From: Rhizophagus irregularis
Lineage: Eukaryota > Glomeromycota > Glomeromycetes > Glomerales > Glomeraceae
Reading direction: 5' to 3'
DNA: 64,000 nt
Assembly (NCBI RefSeq): GCF_026210795.1
Contig: NC_089433.1
Location: 930,001 to 994,000 of the forward strand
Shown here in pieces: positions 45,053 through 56,035 of the stretch. Under the pieces are notes generated by a model. That model had not been told where the DNA came from. It saw nothing but the letters and a program-made list of their open reading frames with translations, and did no database searches. Positions within the stretch are counted from its first letter, which is position 1. Each line of letters opens with the position of its first letter. A program made the position numbers and the translations under genes.

Positions 45053-46569
45053 ATTGATTTTAACTACATAATTACTATTGTTTGTTTATCAATAAATATA
45101 AAGTGATAATTATTAATTAATAAAATCTTTAATTTAAAATAGTAAATAGTTTCCAATTATTCTAATATTGTAGGATTTCATGTAGTGATACATCTTTAAA
45201 ATGATGCAAATAATTTTATCATAGGAAAAAAAAAAATTTGAGAACAAAGAATCAAAAAATTGCACTATTCAAGCAGTCAGGATTTTCCTTGAATTTCGTT
45301 CATAGTAAACAAATACATGGAATTTTTTTCCACTATGGAAATATCATTTCTTTGTACAGTATACCAAAGTTAAGGGATTATACCAAGATGCTTGCATACA
45401 TAAGGTTGTTATTCTCCTATACCAATTTTCTATAAAATGTTTAAATTGTAACTTGTTCATTCTTATGATAATTGCAATAACATTCAAATTTTAAATTCTA
45501 CTTTTTTGTAAGTATGTTAATACTTTTTAAAAACAAATTCCTTGTATTTAATAAAGAAAGAAATTATTTTATAATTTTCATTGGTATGATAATTTTGGTG
45601 AAAATACTTCGATTATCATTTATTTGTCAATTTCTTTTGGACAATTTTTTTGATTTGATTGCAAGCTGATTCTTGTTATTAATTCTTATATAGGGATTGG
45701 TAAAACATTTGTGACTTGTGGATCATAGTGTTCTAAAAGAGTCAGATTACATTGTGATGGACTCAATTTGTGAATCTGTGTATAGAAATAGCAGTATTGA
45801 TTCCAGAAAACAACTGCATTATAAAGCAAATGTTTATCATTAAATTTTTTAGTTCCGGTAAAAAAAGAAAATATGTGTATAAAATATAAAATATACTTAA
45901 ATATTTTGAATGTTTAATAATATAATAACTGCTGAAATAATTATTTTCTCTAATTTTTCAATTTTATCACATTGGTAATAGTATTGGTCTGGGTGTCCCA
46001 TGCCTCCTTCTATCTGTACTTAACACCAAAATGATATATATTCTGCATTTTGTTAAAGAAGTTTATTAAAAAGTAATTAACTTTATAATTCATTCTTTAT
46101 AAATAAACAAGTGTCAGAATTTAGGTTTAAGTTTAGGAGTATATAAGAGATTATTATAATAGTAATTTGTAAGGAAGTATTTAAGGAAGGAATTTTTGAT
46201 CATGATTTTCATTTAGGTTCAAATTATTGAAAATCAGACAGGATAAAAATAAATATAAATAAATTATATATAGATAAAGGTTTTCTTTTCAATTATCATA
46301 AATTTATATTATTATCTTTGATAAAACCAATTTCTATATATTGCTGAACTGAAGGTGGAATATAAGGGTTAATGATTAAAAGTTGCAATTTTTGTGATTA
46401 ATGCAAATGCCGATATCTGAAAGTTTGAAATCATCAATTTAAATGAATGCTCAAAGTATTTAATTTTCTCAAGCAGTTTATAATACACTTTTCTTGTACA
46501 GCATGCTTCTCTTATTTCATTAGACCTGGATTTGGGTTTAGCATTTGATTTATTGTCTTCTATAATTTG
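45053..46569. other. Gene-poor region
   Basis: A minus-strand stretch at about 45680-45800 reads W-N-Q-Y-C-Y-F-Y-T-Q-I-H-K...L-L-E-H-Y-D-P-Q-V and may be a gene crumb. No other coding signal was seen. Confidence 0.35.
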
Positions 46570-46734
46570 TCAAGATCTAACAGCTTTAAATAGCTTTGTA
46601 TTTTTGCAAAAAACCTTAAAAATATAATTATATGCTTTTCCATTATCAGATTGTAATATAGTAGGAGGTGAAAAGTTCAAATAAGCATCCAGCTGCTTCA
46701 GCCATATTCTTAGTCCTATAAAAGATTTTATCCA
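46570..46734 (-). pseudogene. Relic of an integrase catalytic core (rve)
   Basis: Fifty-five codons without an ATG contain P-P-T-I-L-Q-S-D-N-G-K-A-Y. The S-D-N-G context is that of the second catalytic aspartate (normally D-N-G-x-E-F) of retroviral-type integrases and related DDE transposases. The usual E-F is A-Y here. The first Asp and the last Glu of the triad are not found nearby. It is probably the remains of an LTR retrotransposon or a domesticated integrase family. Confidence 0.5.
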
Positions 46735-49514
46735 TTATTTCTGTTAAAACTCTGCAAAAGAGCCTTTCATGGATCCATTCACAGAAATGTAAATGATTCG
46801 ATAAATTCTGTGATATAAGGTTATTAATTCCGTAAATATAAGCCTTTTACAGAAAAAAAGATGGAATATAAAAAATGGATCAACTTTTTTTACAGGGTAG
46901 AAGTGAAAGGCTTAGCTCAGAAAAATGATCACATATTTAAAATATATCCAAATTCATCCCAAAAATAATGAAATAAGAAAGTTTCCAATTTTTTTTAATT
47001 GGTTGAATTATATAGAGAAAAAGGAGTTTTGATTACTTGTAATAACTATATTATACTAAATATATGTATATAATCTTAAGTATCTTTATTTGTTATTGTA
47101 ACTAGTATTATTCTGTATAAATATCAATAAATCTATCAATACCATGAGTTTCATTGAGATAATAAGCTTTACTGAGTGTCCATTGATTAAGTCACCAGAG
47201 CATAGAGATATAAATGGTCTTCAATAGTATCATAATGTTATAGTATATAAATATTTTTTGGTCATTATTAGATTAATTAAATCAGTTACAATCCCATTTT
47301 TTGTTTATTAAACCAATTACAGTTTACTCTAAACATGTAAAATGCAATATAATGCTCACAGTTAAGATTTTGGTAAATTATTTATATTGGAATAAGTCAA
47401 ATATGTAATAAAAGACAATATAGAGTTTAGCAATTCTAACATGACTTTTTATCAGACTTTAATACGTCTATTAATAATTCGCCATCAAATAATTTTTATC
47501 TGTCACATATCTTTAGAGTTTAGATGTATGCCATTGTCTTAAAATCAATCTTATACTAGTAAAATTTCATAAATTTTATGAAATTACCGTTTAAGGTAAT
47601 TGGTGTTGCCTTTGGTTAATGTAAATAAGTACTTGACAGAATTTGTAAATCAGAATGGTATTGTATATGTATACTGTAATTATTTGTTTTATATTTAACA
47701 GTGATGACAATAAAGGAGTATGCTAATTTGGTAAAATTATAAAATTATCTCATCTGAATCTGAATCATATATATCATTATTTCATTTCTTATTTTTGATA
47801 CATTTGTTGATGAAGGATGGTATAATAATAATTTATAAAAAAAAAAATACTTTGTAGAATGTGTTTAACTATACATATAGATAAACAATTTGTTTTAATT
47901 TAATTTATGCAAGTCTTATAAATATTTTAATTGGTATTTACATATATTGTATACATACTTTGATATTTAAATATGTAATAACCAATATAATTATATAATA
48001 AAAGTTTGAAACTTTGATTATTTTGAGAATAAAATGAAAAGTAAAAAGAAAGAAAAAGGGAAAAGGAAAAGGGGGATCATTAGTTGAATCATGAATTTTT
48101 GAACTATTTATATTTTAAAATTAATAGCCAATAAAACACTTTACCATGTCAAGTGACATCAAGACGGAATCTGCCACATAACGTAAAGTTCAAAGCCTTC
48201 ACACAGCCGCAAACATATGATGTAATTAATATTAGCTATTCTAAGTAAAATAATAAATCCATGATAAATTAACCTAAAGTTTTTAATTTTAAATACTTTA
48301 TTAAATCTTCATTAAAATTATAATAACTAAATATTGGCACTATTTTGTTTTAAAATTAAAAATTCAGAACGTATTTCTAATTAAAATAAATTATTTCATC
48401 TCAAATCTCGATTACTACTTTTATTACTCTATAAAAAGAAGGCATCCAATCATAAAATGTTCCGGTATATTTAAAATTATTTAGAAATGTCCGGAATTTT
48501 CCAGAAATATTCCCATGGATTTGCAATATATAATGTGCATAAGACACCGGGAGTCCGGGACACATTAGATAACATAAGAAATTCGTTTAATATTGTCTAA
48601 TAAATTTGTCAATAATTTTTCAAAACAAATTTCCATAAGAAATCATCAGATTATAACCTAATATCATCAGTTGATTGTTTGAATTGTGGAAGAAATGTGA
48701 TTTCAAAATATGAGTAAATAAAAATATTATTGGTCCAATTGAAAAAAAAAATAGAAATAACGATTGCGCATCCATTCTATTGTGTTATTTTAATTTATAT
48801 ATATATATATGAATAAGTTCATAAACTACCTAATACCTTACTAGTTTACTATAACAATAATTTCCGCATCAAAACTACCAAGCCACGTAGCAAGTTATTT
48901 AATTTTAAATATATTAAAACTATATATATTGAATTAGAATAATAATCCTTTATGTCTGTCCATGTTATTATTAATATTTATGCACTTTTTATTATTTACC
49001 GATAAAAACTTTTATTAAACATAAAACATAAAAAAGTCTTTAATTATTTATTTAATTGCGCTGTAAGAGAAGAAAAATTAATATGGCTGTGGTCGGTATT
49101 TCTACCCGTGAAGGCGTGAAGTAAATCTGAACGGAACCACATCATAGTTTTGATCACATGCAAATCATGATATTGTTATAGCCAGTTCTTTAGCGTTTAC
49201 AAACGTAAACAAATGGAAAAGGGTAAGCAGAAGGTATATAGGTAGGCAGGTATAATCAATAAATAAACTATATATATAAACACTTAATAAACAATCCAAT
49301 CAGACGTGTAGTATAGCACTGTACGTCGGCATATACTTCCAACACGAATAAAGGATAACAAATTTATATTTCGTTAAATTCAAACAACAGTTTATTTAAT
49401 ATAATCATTAGAACCATTTTTATTAAGAATACTCTTCTACTGAACTTCAATTTTTTTTCAACTACAGATCTAATTACAGGTCTATATATATGCAAAAATA
49501 CCAGACTAAAAATA
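46735..49514. other. Gene-poor AT-rich region
   Basis: No protein-like frame was found in 2.8 kb. An (at)n tract occurs at 48800-48815. Confidence 0.5.
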
Positions 49515-49645
49515 TCTAACATATTGCATATATTAAATATATTAAATAAATTAAACATATTTGATATGTTGCATATATTTGATATGTTGAACATATTTGA
49601 TATGTTGCATATATTTGATATGTTACATATATGCAACATATGCAA
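49515..49645. repeat. 24-bp tandem repeat (catatttgatatgttg type)
   Basis: The words catatttgatatgttg and catatatttgatatgttg alternate about five times. Both strands are open through it and give I-C-N-I-S-N-M-F-type frames, which are repeat artefacts. Confidence 0.85.
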
Positions 49646-49751
49646 CATTTCGAACATTGATCGTCACCTCGTGATTAGGCCGAATTTTGGTCACGTGATC
49701 GATCGTTTCGCTACAATATCTCTGTGTAACATGATTAGAATATTTAATTAT

Positions 49752-52430
49752 AAAAAAAAAAAAACTCTTCCCCTTTTTCTTCATTTCGGTTATTTTCCGC
49801 AGTAATTTTGCGCAAGTTAATTTTTTTTAAGTTTCTATTTGAAACAACCAAAGGGAAGAGGCCCTAAAGGGTGCCTCGGGCATAAGACGAGGTTTTATTG
49901 TTCTTACTATACCCATATTTAAGGGTTGGTTATGTCTTATTTTCCAAGAGCTGACGATTATGCTCTTACGCCCGGATACGACTATACACCTGCTGGTCTT
50001 GATGACTTCATTTTCAATCATGATACTTTACAAACTGTACCTCCTATTGATGACACTTTATCAGATACACCTTCTTCTCATAACGACTTTGATGATATTA
50101 GGCCTTTCTCTTCGCCTAGCAAAACTCATATTTTTTCTACAAAATACGAAAAATTCCACGTGACTCCACACCATAGAGCCGGTTATAACAAGATTTACAA
50201 TTTTAGGCGCTCAAAAAGTTTCTTTTTTGAGCTGGTTGATCATTTACCAGACACCAATCAACTTCAATTGAAGATTTACACAAATGATTATCATATGTCC
50301 TCTAACCCGATTAATCACGAATCCACAAGCCGACTCCCTAATTTCAAATTTCAAATATCAAAACAGCTCACTCACTTTTTTTCAACACAAAAAGTTATTC
50401 CTCGAAAATTTCAAGAAAAATTTTTTACATATATTCGTAAAAAACTATTGGAGCGTTTGGATTTTATAAGATCACGTGCCCAAAAAAAAGACAAAAACAA
50501 TTACACGACTAAAACTTTTTTTAATTTTTCGTATAAAAAATATAGATTTTATTTCGGAATTTACCTCCCGTGCAATCATACTCACACAGTAGGTTTACTT
50601 CCTAATACTACTGCGACTTGCTCCATTCCGGTCCCTACTATAATGTCACATCATCGTCATGCCTGTATCATACACCATAAGAATCTAGTTCTATATAGTA
50701 TCTCGAAGGACAATAAAATTCCAGACTATAGTCGTTGTAAAACATTTAAAGATTTTCACGCATCTCGCCTCTACAATAGATGGACTAATAAGAAATGTTC
50801 CCAGAATTTTTCGAACCGATTGGGAATCTCTTTCACTACATCATACTACGCATATAACACCAACGTCATAGCTAGAAAAGGACTTGATTTTATTTATGGC
50901 AAAAGTTATGGGAATCTTCAATTTACTCCCAGTTCTTCTTCAAAGGTCAAGAAAAGACAAGAAGCACGTTTTAATGCTCTGGTTAGACACACTTTTCACA
51001 ACGCCGAGTTGGATGACAACGCGCTTATGGAAGATAAACTTCAAGTTGCACGACATCACAAATTATTATTCCAAGAAAATCAAAGTTTTATAACTCCTAT
51101 CAAACACCTTCGATATAAGAAAAGATTCGTCGTACCATCAAAAGGTTATTATACCTTCCCGATCCCTTTTCACAAACCAAGGACTATATCTGTACCTGCT
51201 ATTTCGGAACCGCTTTGCAACGATAGCTCTGTCGCGTCCACATCATCTCAACATCCTCAACCCCCAGTTAACATAAACATTTGGGAGAATGTACCTGAAC
51301 ATTATATTCCTTTGATCCCTCCATTTCCCGTTTACGCAGGCGGTCGATTGAATCAACCTTCTCGTTTAAAAATCCATACAAGACAACTACAACCACTCGC
51401 TGTTGGCAGCGCTGGCTGGTTAGCCCTCATGAAAGAAATCTATGATGATCACATATCAACGACTAAATATAAACAAGGAAAAATCGATGCTGGAATACAA
51501 TGGGAAACTTCTCCCGATCAAGGCGAATATCAGAGAGACCTTTGCAATGTTATAATGCAAGTAACGGACCACAAACATGCATATGAAAAGAAATTACTTG
51601 AAATTTCATCGTTAGTACCTCCTGAATTACCAATTGTAATTGGACCAGTCAAAAACAGCGAACGCAAAAAACGCGAAAAGCGTCATTCACAATTATTAAA
51701 AGAATTTGAACGGAAAAAGCAGGAAGATACCGATATCTTAGAGGACTTACATTCTTGGGTCATCAGAGAGGAAAACATGATTTACATGGAATACTATAGG
51801 AGTGATTATAGTCAGGCGTATCAGCCTTGTGCTCTCATGGACGATCGACCGCTTAAACGAAATGCCAGAGATAATGGCAATTTAGATATTCATTATAGCT
51901 ACCATATAGCTAAAAAGGTTTGTATATTATCCGTGTCAAAGGACTCAGGAAACAGTTCCTCTACTCGTACTATTTAAGTACTTACTAGTCACTTTAATAT
52001 AACCCTTATATATATAATAGTTTCTTTATGTACATGCTTTTTAGCATTTTTGTTCCTTTTTTACGTTAGATTTTTCACAACTTAAAATAGTGTAAACCAT
52101 TCCACCTCTTACAGTATTTACAGGTGGCAACCCTTGTGGTTGAAAGAAAAATACGGATTTTTGCTCGTCAATAAATTGAATTTTGCTATTTATAATGTGT
52201 AGATTGCCACAACTTCTTAATATTTAGTCAGTGTCCTTTATCATTTTTTTTTCTTTCGGTTCATTGGTTCCTTTCTGGTAGGGGAGGGAATCATTCTGGT
52301 TCGTTAGATTTAAAGAAGTTCGGGTCCGTCTTCGGGGGGATGATAGCTAGAAGTAGGATAGCACGGTTACGTATATGTCCTGTTAATAGTCTGTCCGTCT
52401 TCACATAAAATAAATAAATAAATAAATAAA
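49752..52430 (+). mobile_element. Complete single-ORF retroelement with 15-bp target duplication
   Basis: The 15-mer agaatatttaattat stands at 49737-49751 and again at 52431-52445, exactly bounding a 2679-bp insert. The insert has a 5' leader of 180 nt, one intronless ORF (49932-51977), a 3' UTR of about 430 nt and an (AAAT)n tail at 52407-52430. Target duplication plus an A-rich tail is the signature of target-primed reverse transcription. No reverse transcriptase is encoded, so it depends on another element or is a retrocopied gene. The intact duplication and ORF imply recent insertion. GC content is higher than in the surroundings. Confidence 0.9.
49932..51977 (+). CDS. 681-aa basic protein of the retroelement, unknown family
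   Basis: ATG 49932 is preferred; a TTG two codons earlier also keeps the frame. The protein starts with an acidic, Asp/Pro/Ser-rich 60 residues. It then becomes rich in Lys, His, Tyr and Phe (H-H-R-A-G-Y-N-K-I-Y-N, F-N-F-S-Y-K-K-Y-R-F-Y-F, H-H-R-H-A-C-I-I-H-H). A Pro-rich stretch (about residues 430-470) leads to a C-terminal part with a charged coiled-coil-like helix (S-E-R-K-K-R-E-K-R-H-S-Q-L-L-K-E-F-E-R-K-K). No reverse transcriptase Y-x-D-D, endonuclease, integrase or Cys-His knuckle is visible. It may be an RNA-binding ORF1-like protein that mobilises its own transcript with a LINE in trans, or an unrelated retrocopied gene. The clean 2-kb ORF in an AT-rich region argues for selection or youth. 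Confidence 0.8.
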   Translation: MSYFPRADDYALTPGYDYTPAGLDDFIFNHDTLQTVPPIDDTLSDTPSSHNDFDDIRPFSSPSKTHIFSTKYEKFHVTPHHRAGYNKIYNFRRSKSFFFELVDHLPDTNQLQLKIYTNDYHMSSNPINHESTSRLPNFKFQISKQLTHFFSTQKVIPRKFQEKFFTYIRKKLLERLDFIRSRAQKKDKNNYTTKTFFNFSYKKYRFYFGIYLPCNHTHTVGLLPNTTATCSIPVPTIMSHHRHACIIHHKNLVLYSISKDNKIPDYSRCKTFKDFHASRLYNRWTNKKCSQNFSNRLGISFTTSYYAYNTNVIARKGLDFIYGKSYGNLQFTPSSSSKVKKRQEARFNALVRHTFHNAELDDNALMEDKLQVARHHKLLFQENQSFITPIKHLRYKKRFVVPSKGYYTFPIPFHKPRTISVPAISEPLCNDSSVASTSSQHPQPPVNINIWENVPEHYIPLIPPFPVYAGGRLNQPSRLKIHTRQLQPLAVGSAGWLALMKEIYDDHISTTKYKQGKIDAGIQWETSPDQGEYQRDLCNVIMQVTDHKHAYEKKLLEISSLVPPELPIVIGPVKNSERKKREKRHSQLLKEFERKKQEDTDILEDLHSWVIREENMIYMEYYRSDYSQAYQPCALMDDRPLKRNARDNGNLDIHYSYHIAKKVCILSVSKDSGNSSSTRTI

Positions 52431-52445
52431 AGAATATTTAATTAT

Positions 52446-55024
52446 CTGATTGATTTAAAATTTAGGTGGTTTTTGAACTAATTCTCAGTAGAATTTTGAG
52501 CCCGGAATTATTTACTGTTTTAAAAAAATCTAATCAGGGTCACTCTCGTGCCACTCAAATGTTAGTAACTATTTTTTTAAAAAAAAGTCCTTATTGGTCA
52601 GTTTTACCTGAACAAATTTAACTTTGACACTCCTACGTTCCCATCTATAGATTTAAACGATATTACTCATACTTATCAGTTAATGATGTGAAGTTACTAT
52701 ACGAAATTCTATGAAAAAGCTAAAGCATTAAAAACAAATTATAATACATTCTAAACAAAGGTATCTGAACAATAAACTTCAGTTATAACGAAAGTTAAAA
52801 GATTGTAATTTATCTATTTAGCATTAATTGAAACAAGTGTTGTGAAAATTTTCTTTTGAGTTATTTGGAAGAAAAACTTAATTTGCGAACTTGACTTTAT
52901 ACGATTTATTTATTTATATAATCAAAATTATATATTCAACTTTTGAATACAATTAGATTCTTAGAAAGGCTCAGATTCTTTTTAACACTTTAAAGCATAA
53001 CTCAAAAAGTTAATAAAGAATTTAATTTGGGAAATAAAAATTTGGTTGTTGTATTAGAAATATTAGAAATATTAATGATGATAACCAATAATATTTTAAG
53101 CTTTTAACTAGAACTCTGACAATTTTATACCTGGATTAATAATAATTTTGCATTTTAAAAGAGTTTCTTAATAAAATTGTATATTAATTTCATATTTATT
53201 AAGTTTATTTTTACGAGTACTAAATAAATAAAGATTTCATGATTTATGAGTAATGAAATAGTGGTCGTTTTCGTCTAAAATCAACGTAGTAAGTGAAGAA
53301 AGTTTTACGTTTACCTTATTAAATTTTCTAAGTATATTATTAGGTATATTATTTAGTGAAAATTTTGAGTATTTTTTTTTTTTGAAAATGGATGTGTGAG
53401 AAGACTCTATCTTTGACAACATCTGAAACAAGTGTTTCCGGTGTGCATAGTAATAAAATATAAATACATTACATTTAACTTCCAATTCATAAACTATAGC
53501 GTTAATAACATCTTAATTTTAAATAATTATCAACTTGCACTTTGACAATACTTTTCTATTTTTGAAAAAAAAAATGAATAAGTTGATTATCTTTTTTTAT
53601 GATTCATCTTTATATGTCAATGGCAAGATTACTGCAATGTGCCGATCAGAATCACGTGCAATTTTCGAAATTACTCCGCAATATAACCAATTAATTAGGA
53701 AATAATTTAATGTATTGTGAACTACTCATTATATTATACCCAATTTTAGATATATTCTTTAAACACCCATTAGATTTTTTGTTTAAAAATTTTTATGTGA
53801 AACAGTCTAAATTTTAAATGCACTAATAATAAAAGATATTAATAAAAGTAAAAGAATAGTACTAATAACATAGATTTTACTTATAAATGTAGAGAATAAA
53901 GATATGTAGATATGTAAGTATAACTTGTATTATATACATTTTCTAATAGTTATGGATGATATTTATTTAAGGAAGAGATTTCTAAAAGTAGAACTTTGAT
54001 TATATATATCAAATAATAATGAGGCGTAATGAGGCGTGTTTCAAAAAAAATAATTAAAATTAATGGTAAGCAGAATATTATTATAATGAAGATTTTATGA
54101 TAAAAGCAATTGAGAAATCTGTGTTAAGAAGAAGGAATAGTTAAACCCTTTGATAAAGCTTTTAACAGTGATTTATATCTAATAAATATTTGTAATTCAG
54201 TTATTTCTCTTCTAAATCGGAAAGTATTGATACAAAGAGGAAGCATTTAATTTAGTAAGAATTGAAGCAAATTACCAATGAATTTGTTGATGCTTTAAAG
54301 AGGAATTCAGAGGAATAAGACAGTGGTGGCAACAAAATACCCGAAATGATGAAATCAAAGTAAATAGGGAAGGTACCAAACTAAATCAAGAATTACAAAG
54401 ATGTATTTGGCGACCAATTTAAGGATTTTGAAGGAAATTAAATAATAAGGGTGAAATTTTTTTGAGAATTATTTTATCGTTTTTTCTCATTTGTCTTTAA
54501 ATAGCAAAAAATCTAAAAAAAACCATAAAATTCTAAAAAAAGATATAATTTGTTTTATATAAAATTATGATAATAAGATAGTGATATTGTGGATTTGATG
54601 CCACTACATTACACTACTTGTCACATTTATTAATCTTAATGTTAATGATTTTATTATCAAGAAGACAAGAACATGTAAGAAATTTAGTAATTACTAGATT
54701 AAAAAACTTATTATTTCGTATTTTCTCATTACATAATTATGGCCATAATACAGTACTATAATACAATTTATAATGCGATCCAGGTTTCTTATTTCGGGCG
54801 TTTAAAAAAAGATAAGTAAAAAAATTATACAAGCAATATCGTGAAATAACATACAAATGTGGCTATAGTTTGATAAATGGCTTATCTAATATCTAATTAA
54901 AAATAATTTTATATTCAAGAAACTTTAAAAAAAACAAGAGCACTTGTGCAGCGTGTCCTTACTTGCTATACATAGGCAATAGAATTAATAAAAAATTTAA
55001 AATTTACATACCCAACTTGAAAAT
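52446..55024. other. Gene-poor AT-rich region
   Basis: Frames such as 53237-53485 lack conserved features. Around 54230-54430 short protein-like crumbs occur on the plus strand (N-E-F-V-D-A-L-K-R-N-S-E-E) without continuity. Confidence 0.4.
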
Positions 55025-55468
55025 TTCCTACACTCTCCACTTTTGAACTGGTTCCATTTAGAAGTTCATTTTTTATATGATCTAAATCAAATGCCTTTGT
55101 TTATAGTCAAAAAAAAATGGAGGACGTCCGCTTGATAATTCCCATAAAAGAACACCCAAGCTATAAATATTCGATTTCATGTTTCGCTCATAACTTGGAT
55201 TGCGAAGATACTGTGGTTCAATATAATCTATTTTTTGGATGTATTGATGATTGAACAATAATAAATATTAACCAAGGTGTTAGAATAAACCAGATATACC
55301 AAAGAATAAATTAAAAATCTAAAAATTTTACTTACCATGAACTACTTTTTCGGAATGTAAATACATTAATCACGAGTAATACCATGTGTAATTTGTAGTC
55401 CGTAATGTAATGAGTTCGATTTTCAAATAATCCCTCAAATTTCCTTCATTAGAATATTGCAAAACTGA
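55025..55468 (-). pseudogene. Protein kinase relic
   Basis: Minus-strand blocks are recognisable as kinase. At about 55430 Y-S-N-E-G-N-L-R-D-Y-L matches the hinge region (E-Y-A-E-G-G-T-L-R-D-H-L in the intact gene at 17366). At about 55360 Y-L-H-S-E-K-V-V-H-G precedes the catalytic loop. At 55110-55250 P-Q-Y-L-R-N-P-S-Y and K-S-N-I-Y-S-L-G-V-L-L-W-E-L-S-S-G-R-P-P-F correspond to subdomains VIII-IX. The glycine loop, H-G-D/N and D-F-G segments are missing or destroyed, and frames change at least twice. It is a dead member of the same TKL-like class as the kinase at 13957-18108. Confidence 0.6.
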
Positions 55469-56035
55469 CCATTTAAGTCTATTATATTAAAAATTAACTT
55501 TATTTGAATTAATAGATTTACAAGCGTTAACGACTAATGTTTGAATTATCAATTTTACGTAAAACTTTTTTTAAAAAAAACTATTTTAAAATTTTTTTTT
55601 TTAAAAAAAAAAATAATTTAATTTTTAAACAAATTCTATAAATTTTCGATTCTCCATTTCTAAATTACTAAATTTATTAAAATCAGAAAAATCAATAGTA
55701 CCTTCCCCATTAATCTTTTCATCTACTCATCATTTCAAAATTTCATTATGAACAAGAATTTACTTATCTGTGATCGGTACCCGATTTGGGCTGATTGGTA
55801 CCCATTCAACATTTTAAATATTTTTTTTTTTATTTTTGGTTAGCGATCATCAGATCACCCTAAATTTTTGTTGACTAACCCCAAACTTTATTCTTCGTAC
55901 ACAATTATTGTGCTTACTAAAAAAAAAAAATTAAATATTTTGATAACTTTCAATATTTTCCTTTTATCTCAATTCACAAAAAAGAAATTAAAAAATAATT
56001 TTTTTTTATTATCATATTCTCTTCGCTAATTTTAT
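55469..56035. other. 5' flank of the Argonaute gene
   Basis: An AT-rich spacer that should contain the promoter. No distinctive element was recognised. A T/A homopolymer cluster (55565-55620) may form a hairpin. Confidence 0.4.

Noticed and set aside
49364-49805. Overlapping open frames on both strands around the 24-bp repeat
   Set aside because: The frames simply translate the catatttgatatgttg repeat and have no coding composition outside it.
50884-51093. Short alternative frames inside the 681-aa ORF
   Set aside because: They are shadows of the long ORF in other frames.
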